64,000 bases of DNA from Eumeta japonica (taxonomy: Eukaryota > Arthropoda > Insecta > Lepidoptera > Psychidae): positions 303,230 to 367,229 of the forward strand of contig BGZK01000538.1 in the NCBI GenBank assembly GCA_005406025.1, written 5' to 3'. Of this stretch, positions 34,705 to 45,587 are shown piece by piece. The number at the start of each line of letters is the position of its first letter. Position 1 is the stretch's first letter. The notes below the pieces were generated by a model that searched no databases, was not told where the DNA came from, and saw only the letters and a list, made by a program, of their open reading frames with translations. Both the position numbers and the translations under genes were made by a program.

Positions 34705-36235
34705 AAGCGGCTTATACAAGGAACCTATTCTATAAATTTTATCAATATATATTATTGACGTATAGTACTTGTTCTAGCTTTTAGTAACTAATCGATTTTG
34801 ATTTAAACGTGTCATATGTAGTGACAGAAGCAACCCGAACACCAACAAAAAGTATTTTTTCGTCATTCCTTTATATGAAATTTTTGAGAACTATCTTTGT
34901 AAATCTCTGGCTAAAAACGAGAAAAATATATTATTACACAATTTACCCAAATTTACCATTAAAGCCATGGTCAGACTTTAAAAATATTTATATCGAAAAA
35001 CTAATAATATTGACCAGAATTAAATGTTCTCATTTTTTCTTTCGACTCTCGGATAAAAGAGAAGGTGTTGAATTTTACAATTTTTTAAAAATGTTTACAA
35101 ATCGTTTTTGATCTGAAGGACTAAATCAATGCCCTGTATATCACGTTAGCATATTCAATCTCTTTTAGTTGTCTTTTAGTTTATTTGATTTCTAGCTGCC
35201 GATTATAGTTCGCCATCACAATTTTCACTCGTTTTCCACTTTTTTAACTAATTTTAGCGTAGCAAACAAATTTTGATAAATCGAGCAGTGTTATACATTG
35301 CATTGCATTGTTTAACATTGTTGTATTGCGGCGCAAAAGTTTTTGACAAATAGGGATAACGATTTTTTTTTTCTTTAAAGGTGTCTATGGCAATGTTTCT
35401 TTTTTAATTCTTTCTTTTCTCGTTCATGGATAGTATTGTGTTTAATATTTACTTTAAATATAATATAATTTTTATAAATATTTTGTTTATTTTTTTTAAG
35501 GTTCCTGCGCACGGTGACTGCAATTGTTCGTTCATTTTACGTTCAATCTTCTACAGGTATCTGCACATTATCTCAATAAAAATGCTTTCAGCTCTGTTCA
35601 TGAATTTGAGTACACAATATTTGATTATATATGCTCGTTAACATTGGATCTGTAATGTGATATCGCATTATATTTCACTATATTAGACGTAAGTCTTTAA
35701 TCAGCTCAATATATGATAAATGAACTATATTTACTCCGCTAATGATTGTAGTAGATAAGTCACAAATAAGGTATCCATTTTATTATGCAACTTCAAAATT
35801 GTTTGCATTGTAGCTACATGTATGTTAAAGCTTCAAAACCTTACAAATTAATTCCAAAAAAAAAAAAAAAAACTAGACGAATCTTATGTTAGGCACAAAC
35901 AATGGATAGCATTTTGAACAAAATTCTTTTTAAATTAGAAGACGAAAATGGGGTAATTTCATACTTTTAATGCTATTCTCCCTTACATGCGCTCTCTTCT
36001 GCTTGGTTTCCGTAATACATTTGCATCACATCCACTAAATTCATTCCAATAATTGGTGTTTGTTCATCAAAAATTAAGATTTTATACATCGAAATACCTT
36101 ACACACCTTACAATAACTAAAAGAATACATAAAAGTAGCTTATACCAGAATTTCTAGAGCTAATATATTTTAATATTATCAAACGTCAAACATGTATTAT
36201 ATAAAATATTAGCGCAGGTTAAATATTTAACCTAA
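34705..36235. other. AT-rich sequence, nothing recognised
   Basis: Open frames at 34809-35111 and 35426-35641 are AT-driven (Lys, Phe, Ile, Tyr-rich) and not supported. A run of A occupies about 35,856-35,874. Confidence 0.45.
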
Positions 36236-36430
36236 TTATTAACACAATATCGATTAATACTTAGAGAGCCTTCGCTAAACGGGCTTTCGGCGACCACCTA
36301 ATTGCCTTACAAGTCCGCCGCAAATCGCTTACTTCATTAGCGATACTCTTTTCTCCCGGACTACGTAATGGTGCTGCTCCATTTGCGTCGTGTTCGCCCC
36401 CGTGCAAAAAGGCGGCGTAAACTTATGTTG
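36236..36430. promoter_or_regulatory. GC-richer block, candidate conserved element
   Basis: The block runs from ATATCGATTAATAC to AAAAAGGCGGCGTAAAC. It contains CACCTAATTGCC (homeodomain core), CTTCATTAGCG and CpG-rich stretches, in AT-rich flanks. Evidence is composition and motifs only. Confidence 0.25.
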
Positions 36431-36508
36431 TGCCTGTGAATGGAGTATATTTGACGATTTTAAATAAAAAAATAAATATAGATAAATATTTCATAGATAA
36501 GTATTTTG

Positions 36509-36534
36509 CCATACATAAGTATGCTTATGTATGG
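36509..36534. repeat. 11-bp-arm inverted repeat
   Basis: CCATACATAAG and CTTATGTATGG flank a TATG centre. It sits at the upstream edge of the RTE-like remnant. Confidence 0.85.
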
Positions 36535-36968
36535 TAATGAAAGTAGGGTACGGTAGAAGAAAAATGAAAGCAGAATCAATGCGGTAGAAATACGAAATCT
36601 GCGTAATATGTGTGTAGTGTCAAAGATAGATGCAGTAACAGAGAGCGGTGTGGTTTGAAAGAATATGTGATAACTAGGGTAAAAAAAAGTTGCTGTGGTG
36701 GTATAAGCATTTGGAAAGGATGAATGAAAGTAGACCGACAAAACAAATCTATAGAGCCAATGTGCGTGATGGAAAGGTCGGCAAGAGTCGCCCTAGAGAA
36801 TCCTATGCAACCAAATTGGTGGTATATTATAAAAAGGAACTAATTTTGAGCACCCGAAATCGACTTGCTTGCATAAAAAGATTGGTGGCTATCAGCAAAT
36901 TAAAAGTGATGTGCAAAAATCGAACCATGTGGCATATAAAAAGAAAATTAAGCAAAAAAGTTGGATGA
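36535..36968 (+). pseudogene. RTE-like LINE C-terminal remnant
   Basis: The readable end of a non-LTR retrotransposon ORF2. Upstream, NMCGVSKIDAVTESGVV near 36,605 fits the R-x-CGVSR-DR-R-x-x-V block. The frame 36690-36968 reads HLERMNESRPTKQIY, then GKVGKSRPRESYA, STRNRLACIKRLV and CKNRTMWHIKRK. These are the hallmarks of the C-terminal region downstream of the polymerase: W-x-GH-x-ERM, GRPR and the final DR-x-W. The endonuclease and polymerase domains are absent. This last segment is open, so it is the youngest-looking LINE fragment in the window, but it lacks any start or catalytic site. Confidence 0.85.
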
Positions 36969-37365
36969 GACAAAATAAAAATAGCCTAAATTAACAAAAA
37001 TACTTCACGTCCATGTCCGACGCTGGAAGCAAATTATAGATTTGAAGGAGTCGCTGGTCTAGCGGTGGGTTGCAGCAAAAGAAGAAAACGTAAATCATGA
37101 ACGTAAACAGTTGATGCAACTCGCGATAACTGTATTCAATGTGATTCAAATGTTTTTAAGAATCATTAGCAAGTATGATTTTACTCTTGTATTAAAATTT
37201 GCGTAACTCTGGCATAGGAAATTTTCTTTTCAACAACATGACATAATTGGATAGCTTTGACGATTTATTTATAAAGGATTTGTTTATACATTGGTTTTAG
37301 TTTGCGGCTCCACATTCTAGGACATCGAACGAATTATGTCATTATTTATATCGACCGGTCAATCT
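36969..37365. other. AT-rich sequence, nothing recognised
   Basis: Probably includes the 3' untranslated end of the RTE-like element. No tail could be delimited. Confidence 0.4.
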
Positions 37366-37462
37366 ATCAATCACAATCCCGGTCTTGTTCATGCTCTCAA
37401 TTCCAATCTTGGCTGTCTTTCGATTTCGATTCTGCTCTAGGTTTAGATTCCGTTTCTCTGTA
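37366..37462 (-). repeat. Degenerate purine-rich short-motif repeat, locus 2
   Basis: On the minus strand it reads as GAATCGAAATCGAAAGAC, GATTGGAATTGAGAGC, ACCGGGATTGTGATTG and similar. It is the same texture as at 32.1, 46.8 and 54.4 kb, in opposite orientation. Confidence 0.45.
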
Positions 37463-37534
37463 AAACATGTATTTTGTAAAAAAACAATAGCGGGGAAACA
37501 GGATAAGAATTATCCCATATGTTACTTCGGGGCA

Positions 37535-37650
37535 TAAATTATTACCATACCAAATTTCAACAAGTACATTCTAGCAGTTTCTGCGGAGTTCGTTAACAAA
37601 TGCACAGATAGACACAAAGAAAAATTCTGACAATCATTAAAATGCGTTGT
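37535..37650 (+). repeat. Lepidopteran LINE-type 3' end piece
   Basis: The order ACCAAATTTCAACAAGTAC, TAGCAGTTTCTGCGGAG and then ACAAATGCACAGATAGACA fits a common moth retrotransposon tail, where AAATTTCAT-x-AAA-x-CG-T-CAG-AGTTT-TGCGTGA is followed by AACA-ACA-ACA. Recognised from memory. Confidence 0.45.
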
Positions 37651-37780
37651 GTCAAAGTTTCTAATATTCCCAGAGTAGTTTTTATCAAATATCAATGTAC
37701 AGATTTTTTAGCTTTATTCTTTTATTGCATGTGTAGAATTTCCTTAAATTTATAACAAACGCAACTTACCGTCAACGCCC

Positions 37781-37880
37781 AAGTGATTTCTCTGGGGTTA
37801 CGGGTGTCCATGGGCTGCAGTGACCGCCTTCTTTCCGATGGCCCTTATAAATCCTATAAAAAAAAATTTGTCGTCCAAAA
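37781..37880 (+). repeat. LINE-B-type 3' tail
   Basis: GGTTACGGGTGTCCATGGG, CAGTGACCGCCTTC and ATCCTATAAAAAAAA match the tails at 28.1 and 46.0 kb in order. It is followed by a run of A, the usual end of the element. No coding part of LINE-B is upstream of it here. The two opposing open frames across it are shadows. Confidence 0.65.
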
Positions 37881-38084
37881 ATGTGACTATAATCATGAGC
37901 ATTGCCTCGAGCCTCAATACTTGTCCACGACACGCGCAAATGTGGGCTCACCATTAAAAAAGGTAGGGCAATTTATATTAAAAAAATATGTGCCTTACCT
38001 ATCGAAGCGATTTTAATTTATAGCTACCTCAAATTGAATTTCGTGGTCGTTGTATTAAAACTCGGATAAATGGCTCTCACCTTC
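37881..38084. other. Short unassigned stretch
   Basis: AT-rich sequence between the LINE tail and the GC island; no feature is supported. Confidence 0.4.
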
Positions 38085-38350
38085 AAAGCCGGCCGCCCCT
38101 AATTTATGGATAGACTGAAATATTAACATCGATGAAAACCCTTCAGAGAGGGGGGAGGGGCGCGGAAGATCCCTGCGGGGCGACCCCCGGCGCCGCCCGC
38201 GCTTTGTTCCAATTGATTTATGATGACTGGACCGACATTGACGTCCATCGGCGAAATCATTAGCTTTGGATATTGCGTTTTCGATCAGAATATTATGAGA
38301 CTACAGAGTCGTCGCGCATCAGGTGCGCCCCCGGGCGGAGGATGTTCCCG
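38085..38350. promoter_or_regulatory. GC-rich island with Hox/PBC-type sites
   Basis: The block contains CCGGCCGCCCCTAATTTATGG, CCAATTGATTTATGATG (TGATTTATGA is a PBC/posterior-Hox composite site), ATCATTAGCTTTGG and GCCCCCGGGCGGAGG. A G-rich stretch at 38,145-38,165 has two G runs that could join a quadruplex. No frame makes sense across it. It has the strongest composite motif among the islands here; the enhancer role is inferred. Confidence 0.4.
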
Positions 38351-38439
38351 TTCAAGGACAACGTTTGGCTTGGTATATTTTAGTTGTTAAATTTGATTAT
38401 GTAGTATAATTTCTATCGGGAACTTAATTTATGATGAAA

Positions 38440-38575
38440 TTAGAAAAGAGCTACCCTTAAGTTTCTTGCTCGTTCTTCTCGAGGGAAACTGCCTTCCGAA
38501 CGAGCGGTAAAGTGTCAATTCGAAAAAAAAACAACGTATTTGATTAGAATTTAAAAAAAAGTCATTAACGGCTCA
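38440..38575 (+). repeat. LINE-A 3' end, solo
   Basis: AAAAGAGCTACCCTTAAG, CTTGCTCGTTCTTCT and CTGCCTTCCGAACGAGCGG align closely with 55,836-55,900 (AAAAGAGCTATCCTCAAG; CTGCCTTACGAACGAG) and 11,530-11,575. No LINE-A coding sequence is upstream, so this is a severely 5'-truncated copy, as is usual for LINE insertions. Confidence 0.75.
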
Positions 38576-39335
38576 TAACGTTTAAAACGGGCCCACACGC
38601 GCCGGGTGTCAAAGAGATTATGATTTTATATTTTCATATTTATACGTGGTTCATAAACTTTTATTTACTATTTTATGCAACTGATGTCATCTAAGTAATT
38701 TCAATGAAATTCGTATGAAATTTCGCTTTTTTTTTTTGCTTCTCCAAGTATATTTTATAAATTATTGGCGTATATAGTAGTGATAGTTTTCGCTTGTATA
38801 TAGTGATGCCGACAATTTTAATAATCATTGATCTTGGGGGGGACATGAATCTAATAAAAAAATATTTAGTATTATGCAAACACATTCTTGAACCGAAAAA
38901 TGGTTTTAATAAACTCGCAATATTTTTGAATCTGCTATACAAAAATATCTCTCTCCGTGAGACAGACGAAAAAATTCATCTCCGCTGGGGAGATAGCTCA
39001 AATTAATGATTTTTATTTTCTTCTACCACTTTGTAGGCGCGACTAATATAAAATTACGTCTTTTTTTTACTAAAAGTCTCTGAATTAAACCGTGAACAGA
39101 GCGACAGTAAGACAGAACGACAAACTGATAGTCAAAGCGAAATTTTAAGTTTGTTTCTTGTTGAAGCGGAACCCTAAAAAACCACGTGAATCGGACAAAA
39201 ACTCCTCGAGTTATCAACGTACGAGCCGGACGGACAGCAGGCTGACCAACACGGAGAAAGCGTCGCTTTGTATAATACGTGAAGATGTGTCGATGCTCGT
39301 TAATTAATTCGAATAAAATTTAACGGACAGATAAC
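38576..39335. other. AT-rich sequence, nothing recognised
   Basis: Overlapping frames on both strands at 38.7-39.0 kb are not supported by any domain. Confidence 0.4.
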
Positions 39336-39700
39336 ACATAATTCGAGATCGCAAACGATTTCAATTAATCAAGACAAATCTGAAGGCGACAGCTCAACGC
39401 CGACGGAGTCGTCGGCGGCGGGCGGAACCGAACGCTACATCAATATTTATCCGTCGCTTATCACAAGTTGTGGGCCGCCTCTAACTACGTAATTGGCGGA
39501 ATCGATCCTCGCCCGGGGGATCGGCGGCTCGGGTTGCGCAACTCAAACGAAAATTCCAATTAGTTTATTACGCGCGCTCCGCGTTTATAACGTTTATTAT
39601 TTATTATCGTCGCGGCGCCCGCGACGGTGACGCGGGTGCGAGGCGAAAGGTTTTTTTTTCGGACGGCTCCGTATGAACCCCGTGCGAGATTACGCGGTGA
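39336..39700. promoter_or_regulatory. Large GC-rich island with AT-cored homeodomain sites
   Basis: About 360 bp mixes CpG-rich blocks (GTCGTCGGCGGCGGGCGG; CGCCCGGGGGATCGGCGG) with TTTCAATTAATCAAG, CTACGTAATTGGCGG, TCCAATTAGTTTATTACG and TTTATAACGTTTATTATTTA. It includes an 8-bp-arm inverted repeat at 39,608-39,626. The plus frame 39627-39818 begins inside it without a known domain. I infer a developmental regulatory element; a non-coding first exon is the alternative. Confidence 0.4.
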
Positions 39701-39878
39701 ATATGAAAGTGGGTTCGTTTCGCCCCTGTCACGTTACGATTCGGTAAAAAAAAAATTGGTTGCCTGTAAAGTCGGTATACGGGCGAAAGTTTTACGTGAC
39801 AACGACTTTGAATGGTAAAATCATTTTAATGTGAATATTCATTCGTATAGTAGGAAGAAGGATGAAATAATAGTAACA

Positions 39879-39937
39879 ATTTAAAACATTTATTTATACA
39901 AAGAATTATATTTAAAACATTAATTTATACAAAGAAT
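39879..39937. repeat. 28-bp direct duplication
   Basis: ATTTAAAACATTTATTTATA with its following AAAGAAT at 39879-39906 is repeated with one change at 39910-39937. Confidence 0.85.
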
Positions 39938-40435
39938 CTCGCACTGAATTTCATTTAACAAAATTTTATTTTTACCTTTACACATACATACGTATTTATA
40001 TACAAATATACATACAATAACTTGCAATACATGCAAGCTATGCACTAATTCTCTAGTGCAGCGCGCGCGGCAGACCGATCATAGTTGAGTGGGAGAGAGA
40101 CGCAAGGCATTCTCTCGTTCGGTGACTCATCGTAGTTACCGAGCGTTACACTTTTTCATAAGTGACTCCCAGCCGCAACCTAATTTAAGACGTCACGTCA
40201 AAACGATGAAAATAAAAATGTAATGGCATTTTCTTTTATTCGTTACACGAAAATGAACATTTGTTTATTTGTTCGATTCCTACGCATCTCTGTATGATTG
40301 ACTCGATCACTACGAACGCTTGAGAATTGTGCGTGCGCGTGTAAGTTTCGGATTAAAAAAGAAAATAAACCAAAAAAGGAATTGTGTCCTAAATTTACAT
40401 TGGTAGAATTGTAAATTTTACGAAGTAGCCATATT
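39938..40435. other. Unassigned sequence
   Basis: 40,055-40,175 is GC-richer (GTGCAGCGCGCGCGGC; GTGGGAGAGAGACGC). The remainder is AT-rich. No gene is supported. Confidence 0.4.
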
Positions 40436-40439
40436 GGAT

Positions 40440-40560
40440 ATCAAGATCTAAGCCGAGATTTGGAACCATATCAGGTCCGAGTTTAAAACGGAGATTAGGA
40501 TCGAAATAGAGAGTAAGACTAAGGTCGATAGCGGGAACGGAAAGGAAATCTATCATAGTT
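40440..40560 (+). repeat. Degenerate purine-rich short-motif repeat, locus 3
   Basis: Examples are TCTAAGCCGAGATTTGG, ACCATATCAGGTCCGAG, ATTAGGATCGAAATAGAGAG and GATAGCGGGAACGGAAAGG. It has the same GA(T)TCGGGA texture as the other loci. Confidence 0.45.
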
Positions 40561-40756
40561 GACAGCAATATCGACGATACAAAGTGAAGGGATTCACTCT
40601 ACGTCCACGCCGGTGGAGCAGCGCGCGATATCTATATACGGACGGAGAGTATTTTTGGGCACCGCATACTCAGACGTGTGTGAGAAGTGATTATTTTTGA
40701 AAAATTGTTCCTGTTATGTACTTGGTACGTTCCTAAAACTCAAGATTATGCTGTGT

Positions 40757-40806
40757 ACGAAAAACAATCGATTATTATTTTTTTTTAATCTATCGATTGT
40801 TTTTTT
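40757..40806. repeat. 13-bp-arm inverted repeat
   Basis: AAAAACAATCGAT and, about 18 bases on, ATCGATTGTTTTT form a perfect foldback inside a T-rich plus-strand frame. Confidence 0.8.
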
Positions 40807-40969
40807 TTATTATCGAATCGCTACAACTGATAATATAAGGCAAACAATTCAATTGGGCATGAAGATGCTCAGTTTACATTTTTAGTCCGAGACTAGTAGT
40901 TCGGTGTCGAACTAAAAACGTATGTCAGACTCCATTTAATTTCGTTCCACAGAACGGGACATTTTCGCT

Positions 40970-40996
40970 CTTATTTCGTAGTCATTACGAAATAAG
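40970..40996. repeat. 11-bp-arm hairpin
   Basis: CTTATTTCGTA at 40970-40980 and TACGAAATAAG at 40986-40996 pair perfectly over a five-base loop. The flanking GCGCTC and ACGCG do not pair further. Confidence 0.9.
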
Positions 40997-41629
40997 ACGC
41001 GATATTTACGAAATTTACGAAATCATTGAATCATTCTTTATACATAGTTATAGCTTGATATATAATTATGCAATTCTCTTGTAAGTACATCGAAATAAAA
41101 TATATACTAAAACTGCAATGCAACGAAAAAGCATTAGATTGCAAGAAATGCCAGCCGGAGGTCGAATATCCCGCGCCGTGCGGCCGGCCTCGACTACAGG
41201 CTACTGAAACCGCTCGCTTCATACTGAAAGAATTTATATGCATCGTTTTTGAGATTATTGCCGCGTAAACATTCTTTCTTCTTCAGAATTTTTAATATCC
41301 TCTTCGAATTCGTTTTCTTTTTCCGTAAATCCGGGATCTATTATATGTTTGTGAAATTATTTTTCATGTTCAAATGTAGCAGTGCGTAGATTCACGTGTG
41401 CGAGTAGAAGTGCGGATGTAGCATGTGGACTAATATGAATAATGGCTAAAATATAAAAAATCATGCGTTGGAAAATTAACAAGGGATAGATTGAAAATTA
41501 CGATACCAGATATATACCGTAAAACGACAATTATTGAACAGTTTGAAAAGAAGTTAAAATTAAATTAATTTCATAAGTAAAAAGTATTAAATCTGCACTA
41601 GAAATACGTCTCCCGGGACTCGGCCTTAC
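40997..41629. other. Unassigned sequence with a GC-richer patch
   Basis: 41,150-41,225 (CCCGCGCCGTGCGGCCGGCC) is GC-rich and crossed by open frames on both strands (41068-41268 plus; 41031-41243 minus). Neither has a domain I know. Confidence 0.4.
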
Positions 41630-41743
41630 CTGTATTGATTCGAAGCGAAAATCACTCGCGCGTTCCAGGAATGCTTCTAAGGAAGGCAAAACTAGCGACG
41701 TAACACGGGGTAAGCCACAACTGCGCCTGCGTATAACAAACAT
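41630..41743 (-). other. Candidate 38-codon coding exon with strong splice donor
   Basis: On the minus strand an ATG at 41741-41743 opens MFVIRRRSCGLPRVTSLVLP and ends FRFESIQ exactly before CAG|GTAAGG, a near-ideal 5' splice site. GC content and codon make-up look more gene-like than the surroundings. There is no recognised domain in so short a piece, and no partner exon could be identified downstream on the minus strand. It may be a first exon of a host gene or a chance match. Confidence 0.22.
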
Positions 41744-42127
41744 ACGGAAAGCGTCAAAAATCGTCTTAAGTATCTTCCTTCGGGGGATTTTAAAACTATT
41801 CAGAGGAAGAACAATTTTCCTTAAAACTGATTTGTATGAAAATGATAATATATAGTGAAATATGAATATTTATAGAAACAGTAAAAATATTTACTATATT
41901 TATATTTTTGAAGTTGTACTTCTATTGGCGCAATGAGAAAGTCTGATCTGAGTGTGCTTGCAGCAGGGGATACGTGCCGACGTAACGCACTGTGAAGTTC
42001 GTACGGTCAGAAGTTATTACGAATGGTGCTTAATGCATCAGTTGGTCGTTCAATATAATTCAGTAACAAACTACATATTGTAGACACAGTAACATTTGAT
42101 TTGTATAAACAAATATTCATATATATA
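41744..42127. other. AT-rich sequence, nothing recognised
   Basis: No feature is supported. Confidence 0.4.
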
Positions 42128-42580
42128 TATGTACCTGCTAGCTTTTTCCCGCGGCACCGCTCGCGCGGACAAATACTCCCCCGTTTTCTATATCGAGCAA
42201 TTTCACTGTCATTGTTATTAACTTCGATACTGTTTTTGATTTAAGCTCCCGTATCACAGTTAGGTCCGATTCAATCTCGTTCTCTCTTTCAGTCCCACAT
42301 CTACGTCTTTTCGAATTGTGCCATCTGTTTTGATTCCACTTTACATTACCTTCCTCTCCCCCACTCTCTAAACCCTTATCGCCCACAGTAACACCGGTCC
42401 TTCTCTAGGCCAAATAATAATCATGGCCGACAAAATACAATTAAATGAATGATTTTTAGTTTAAGGAGTGACACAGATATAAAAAAAATTGAACAGTAAT
42501 CTATATTTTATGTGATGACGAGTTCTGTTAGTTTCTTTTAAATTTCATCAAAATTCGTTGATATACAGACAGCAATATGA
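42128..42580 (+). repeat. Lepidopteran AGCTTTT-CCCGCG repeat, both ends visible
   Basis: GCTAGCTTTTTCCCGCGGCA and CGCTCGCGCGGAC at 42,138-42,170 match the start of a very common moth repeat. AAATTTCATCAAAATTCGTTG at about 42,540 matches its usual other end. The middle (42,190-42,380) reads on the minus strand as the purine-rich short-motif texture seen elsewhere. So either the element carries that texture or one inserted into the other. Confidence 0.5.
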
Positions 42581-43560
42581 ATAGACAGTAGTTTATATAA
42601 TACAAAATGGTGTGCTCTATTAGTGCACTACGTTTATTAAAGTCGTTTAACTATGGTTGAAGTATGAAAAGTAATACAGACGGACATGGTGTTAAACTAT
42701 TTCCGAGCCACGGTATAGCAGCTTAAACGTAAGAACGTAACAAACAGACATAGAAACTCGCATTTTTACTCGACTGCCCCACACAAAAGAGGGCAATGTG
42801 TTCATCAACCTATAGATGTATGTAAGTTGATTCACTTGTGGCGTTCTAGAAACCAACCTCGTAGGCCGATTTTAATGATTCTTATGTCAATCGATTTGTA
42901 TCAATCTTGCAAATGTCATTAAAGACGTAACAGAAATCGACATTCAAATACTGATAACCAGACGCCATTTTGTAAAAAATAAAAATAAAACTCGATGAAC
43001 TATGTCAAGTGTGGTATCATTGAATAGGTCTTTGAAAGTTATCATTAGGCCTTATTAATCAATTATCGTTCTGAGTGACCATTTAAGATCTGGGACAATT
43101 TGCATTTGGTTAGCAATTATTTTCACTTACATATTGAAAATTTATTATGAAACTGTGATAAAGGTCTTACGTAATCGAATATAGGTCTTTATAATGTGAA
43201 AAATAATAATTGCAGTGTAAATCAACACAATTCTCAAAAGAGAATGACAGGCCCAGAATTTTACTGCATTGAAAGATAATTTTAAAGACTTAAAGCGTTA
43301 CTTATTAGTGAGAGAAATAGAACCGGATTAAAATAATTAAACAATAAAAAATAAGTACAATATCAACGAAAAAATTACACTGATAATCGATACAGGAAAT
43401 TTATCACGATTATTACGGGCTAATGACGAGAAAGCCATAGTAAATATTATAAAATAGAACAAAAAATAATAAATAAAAAAATATATTAAACAAATTTAAA
43501 ATACCCACCTGTGAAAAGTGAACTGAAAAAATGAGAATAAAATGTAAAAAACATTAAAAT
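42581..43560. other. AT-rich sequence up to the satellite
   Basis: No gene is recognised in this kilobase. The last 200 bases before the array are nearly pure A/T. Confidence 0.45.
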
Positions 43561-45587
43561 AAAATATGATAAGTATTTGCAGTCGGAGGTATCAGATTCA
43601 TGTTTCCTTAGTTGTTGCGACTCTTGCTACATAATATGATAAATATTTGCAGTCGGAGGCATCAGATTCATGTTTCCTTAGTTGTTGCGACTCTTGCTAC
43701 ATAATATGATAAATATTTGCAGTCGGAGGCATCAGATTCATGTTTCCTTAGTTGTTGCGACTCTTGCTATATAATATGATAAATATTTGCAGTCGGAGGC
43801 ATCAGATTCATGTTTCCTTAGTTGTTGCGACTCTTGCTACATAATATGATAAATATTTGCAGTAGGAGGCATCAGATTCATGTTTCCTTAGTTGTTGCGA
43901 CTCTTGCTACATAATATGATAAATATTTGCAGTCGGAGGCATCAGATTCATGTTTCCTTAGTTGTTGCGACTCTTGCTACATAATATGATAAATATTTGC
44001 AGTCGGAGGCATCAGATTCATGTTTCCTTAGTTGTTGCGACTCTTGCTATATAATATGATAAATATTTGCAGTCGGAGGCATCAGATTCATGTTTCCTTA
44101 GTTGTTGCGACTCTTGCTACATAATATGATAAATATTTGCAGTAGGAGGCATCAGATTCATGTTTCCTTAGTTGTTGCGACTCTTGCTACATAATATGAT
44201 AAATATTTGCAGTCGGAGGCATCAGATTCAGGTTTCCTTAGTTGTTGCGACTCTTGCTACATAATATGATAAATATTTGCAGTCGGAGGCATCAGATTCA
44301 TGTTTCCTTAGTTGTTGCGACTCTTGCTACATAATATGATAAATATTTGCAGTAGGAGGCATCAGATTCATGTTTCCTTAGTTGTTGCGACTCTTAATAC
44401 ATAATATGATAAATATTTGCAGTCGGGCATCAGATTCATGTTTCCTTAGTTGTTGCGACTCTTGCTACATAATATGATAAATATTTGCAGTAGGAGGCAT
44501 CAGATTCATGTTTCCTTAGTTGTTGCGACTCTTGCTACATAATATGATAAATATTTGCAGTAGGAGGCATCAGATTCATGTTTCCTTAGTTGTTGCGACT
44601 CTTGTTACATAATATGATAAATATTTGCAGTCGGAGGCATCAGATTCATGTTTCCTTAGTTGTTGCGACTCTTGCTAAATAATATGATAAATATTTGCAG
44701 TCGGAGGCATCAGATTCATGTTTCCTTAGTTGTTGCGACTCTTGCTACATAATATGATAAATATTTGCAGTAGGAGGCATCAGATTCATGTTTCCTTAGT
44801 TGTTGCGACTCTTGCTACATAATATGATAAATATTTGCAGTCGGAGGCATCAGATTCATGTTTCCTTAGTTGTTGCGACTCTTGCTACATAATATGATAA
44901 ATATTTGCAGTAGGAGGCATCAGATTCATGTTTCCTTAGTTGTTGCGACTCTTGCTACATAATATGATAAATATTTGCAGTAGGAGGCATCAGATTCATG
45001 TTTCCTTAGTTGTTGCGACTCTTGCTACATAATATGATAAATATTTGCAGTCGGAGGCATCAGATTCATGTTTCCTTAGTTGTTGCGACTCTTGCTACAT
45101 AATATGATAAATATTTGCAGTAGGAGGCATCAGATTCATGTTTCCTTAGTTGTTGCGACTCTTGCTATATAATATGATAAATATTTGCAGTCGGAGCATC
45201 AGATTCATGTTTCCTTAGTTGTTGCGACTCTTGCTACATAATATGATAAATATTTGCAGTAGGAGGCATCAGATTCATGTTTCCTTAGTTGTTGCGACTC
45301 TTGCTACATAATATGATAAATATTTGCAGTAGGAGGCATCAGATTCATGTTTCCTTAGTTGTTGCGACTCTTGCTATATAATATGATAAATATTTGCAGT
45401 CGGAGGCATCAGATTCATGTTTCCTTAGTTGTTGCGACTCTTGCTACATAATATGATAAATATTTGCAGTCGGAGGCATCAGATTCATGTTTCCTTAGTT
45501 GTTGCGACTCTTGCTATATAATATGATAAATATTTGCAGTCGGAGGCATCAGATTCATGTTTCCTTAGTTTTTACGACTTTTGCTAC
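43561..45587. repeat. 70-bp satellite array, 29 copies
   Basis: By my unit-by-unit count there are 29 head-to-tail monomers. All are 70 bp except a 68-bp copy (44401-44468) and a 69-bp copy (45169-45237). The monomer starts ATAATATGATAAATATTTGC, then has AGTCGGAGGC or AGTAGGAGGC, and ends GTTGCGACTCTTGCTAC. Copies are nearly identical; variation is almost confined to C/A at monomer position 24 and C/T at position 70. The first and last copies carry several private changes, as expected for array edges. No stop-free frame runs through it. AT content is about 60 percent, slightly lower than the flanks. Confidence 0.99.

Noticed and set aside
37030..37090. tRNA gene near GGTCTAGCGGTGGGTTGC
   Set aside because: No acceptor stem, T-arm or anticodon arm can be formed around it.
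38140..38190. G-quadruplex
   Set aside because: The third and fourth G runs are too far apart for a standard short-loop quadruplex.
43561..45587. CRISPR array
   Set aside because: Units are contiguous and fully repeated with no unique spacers; the context is eukaryotic.
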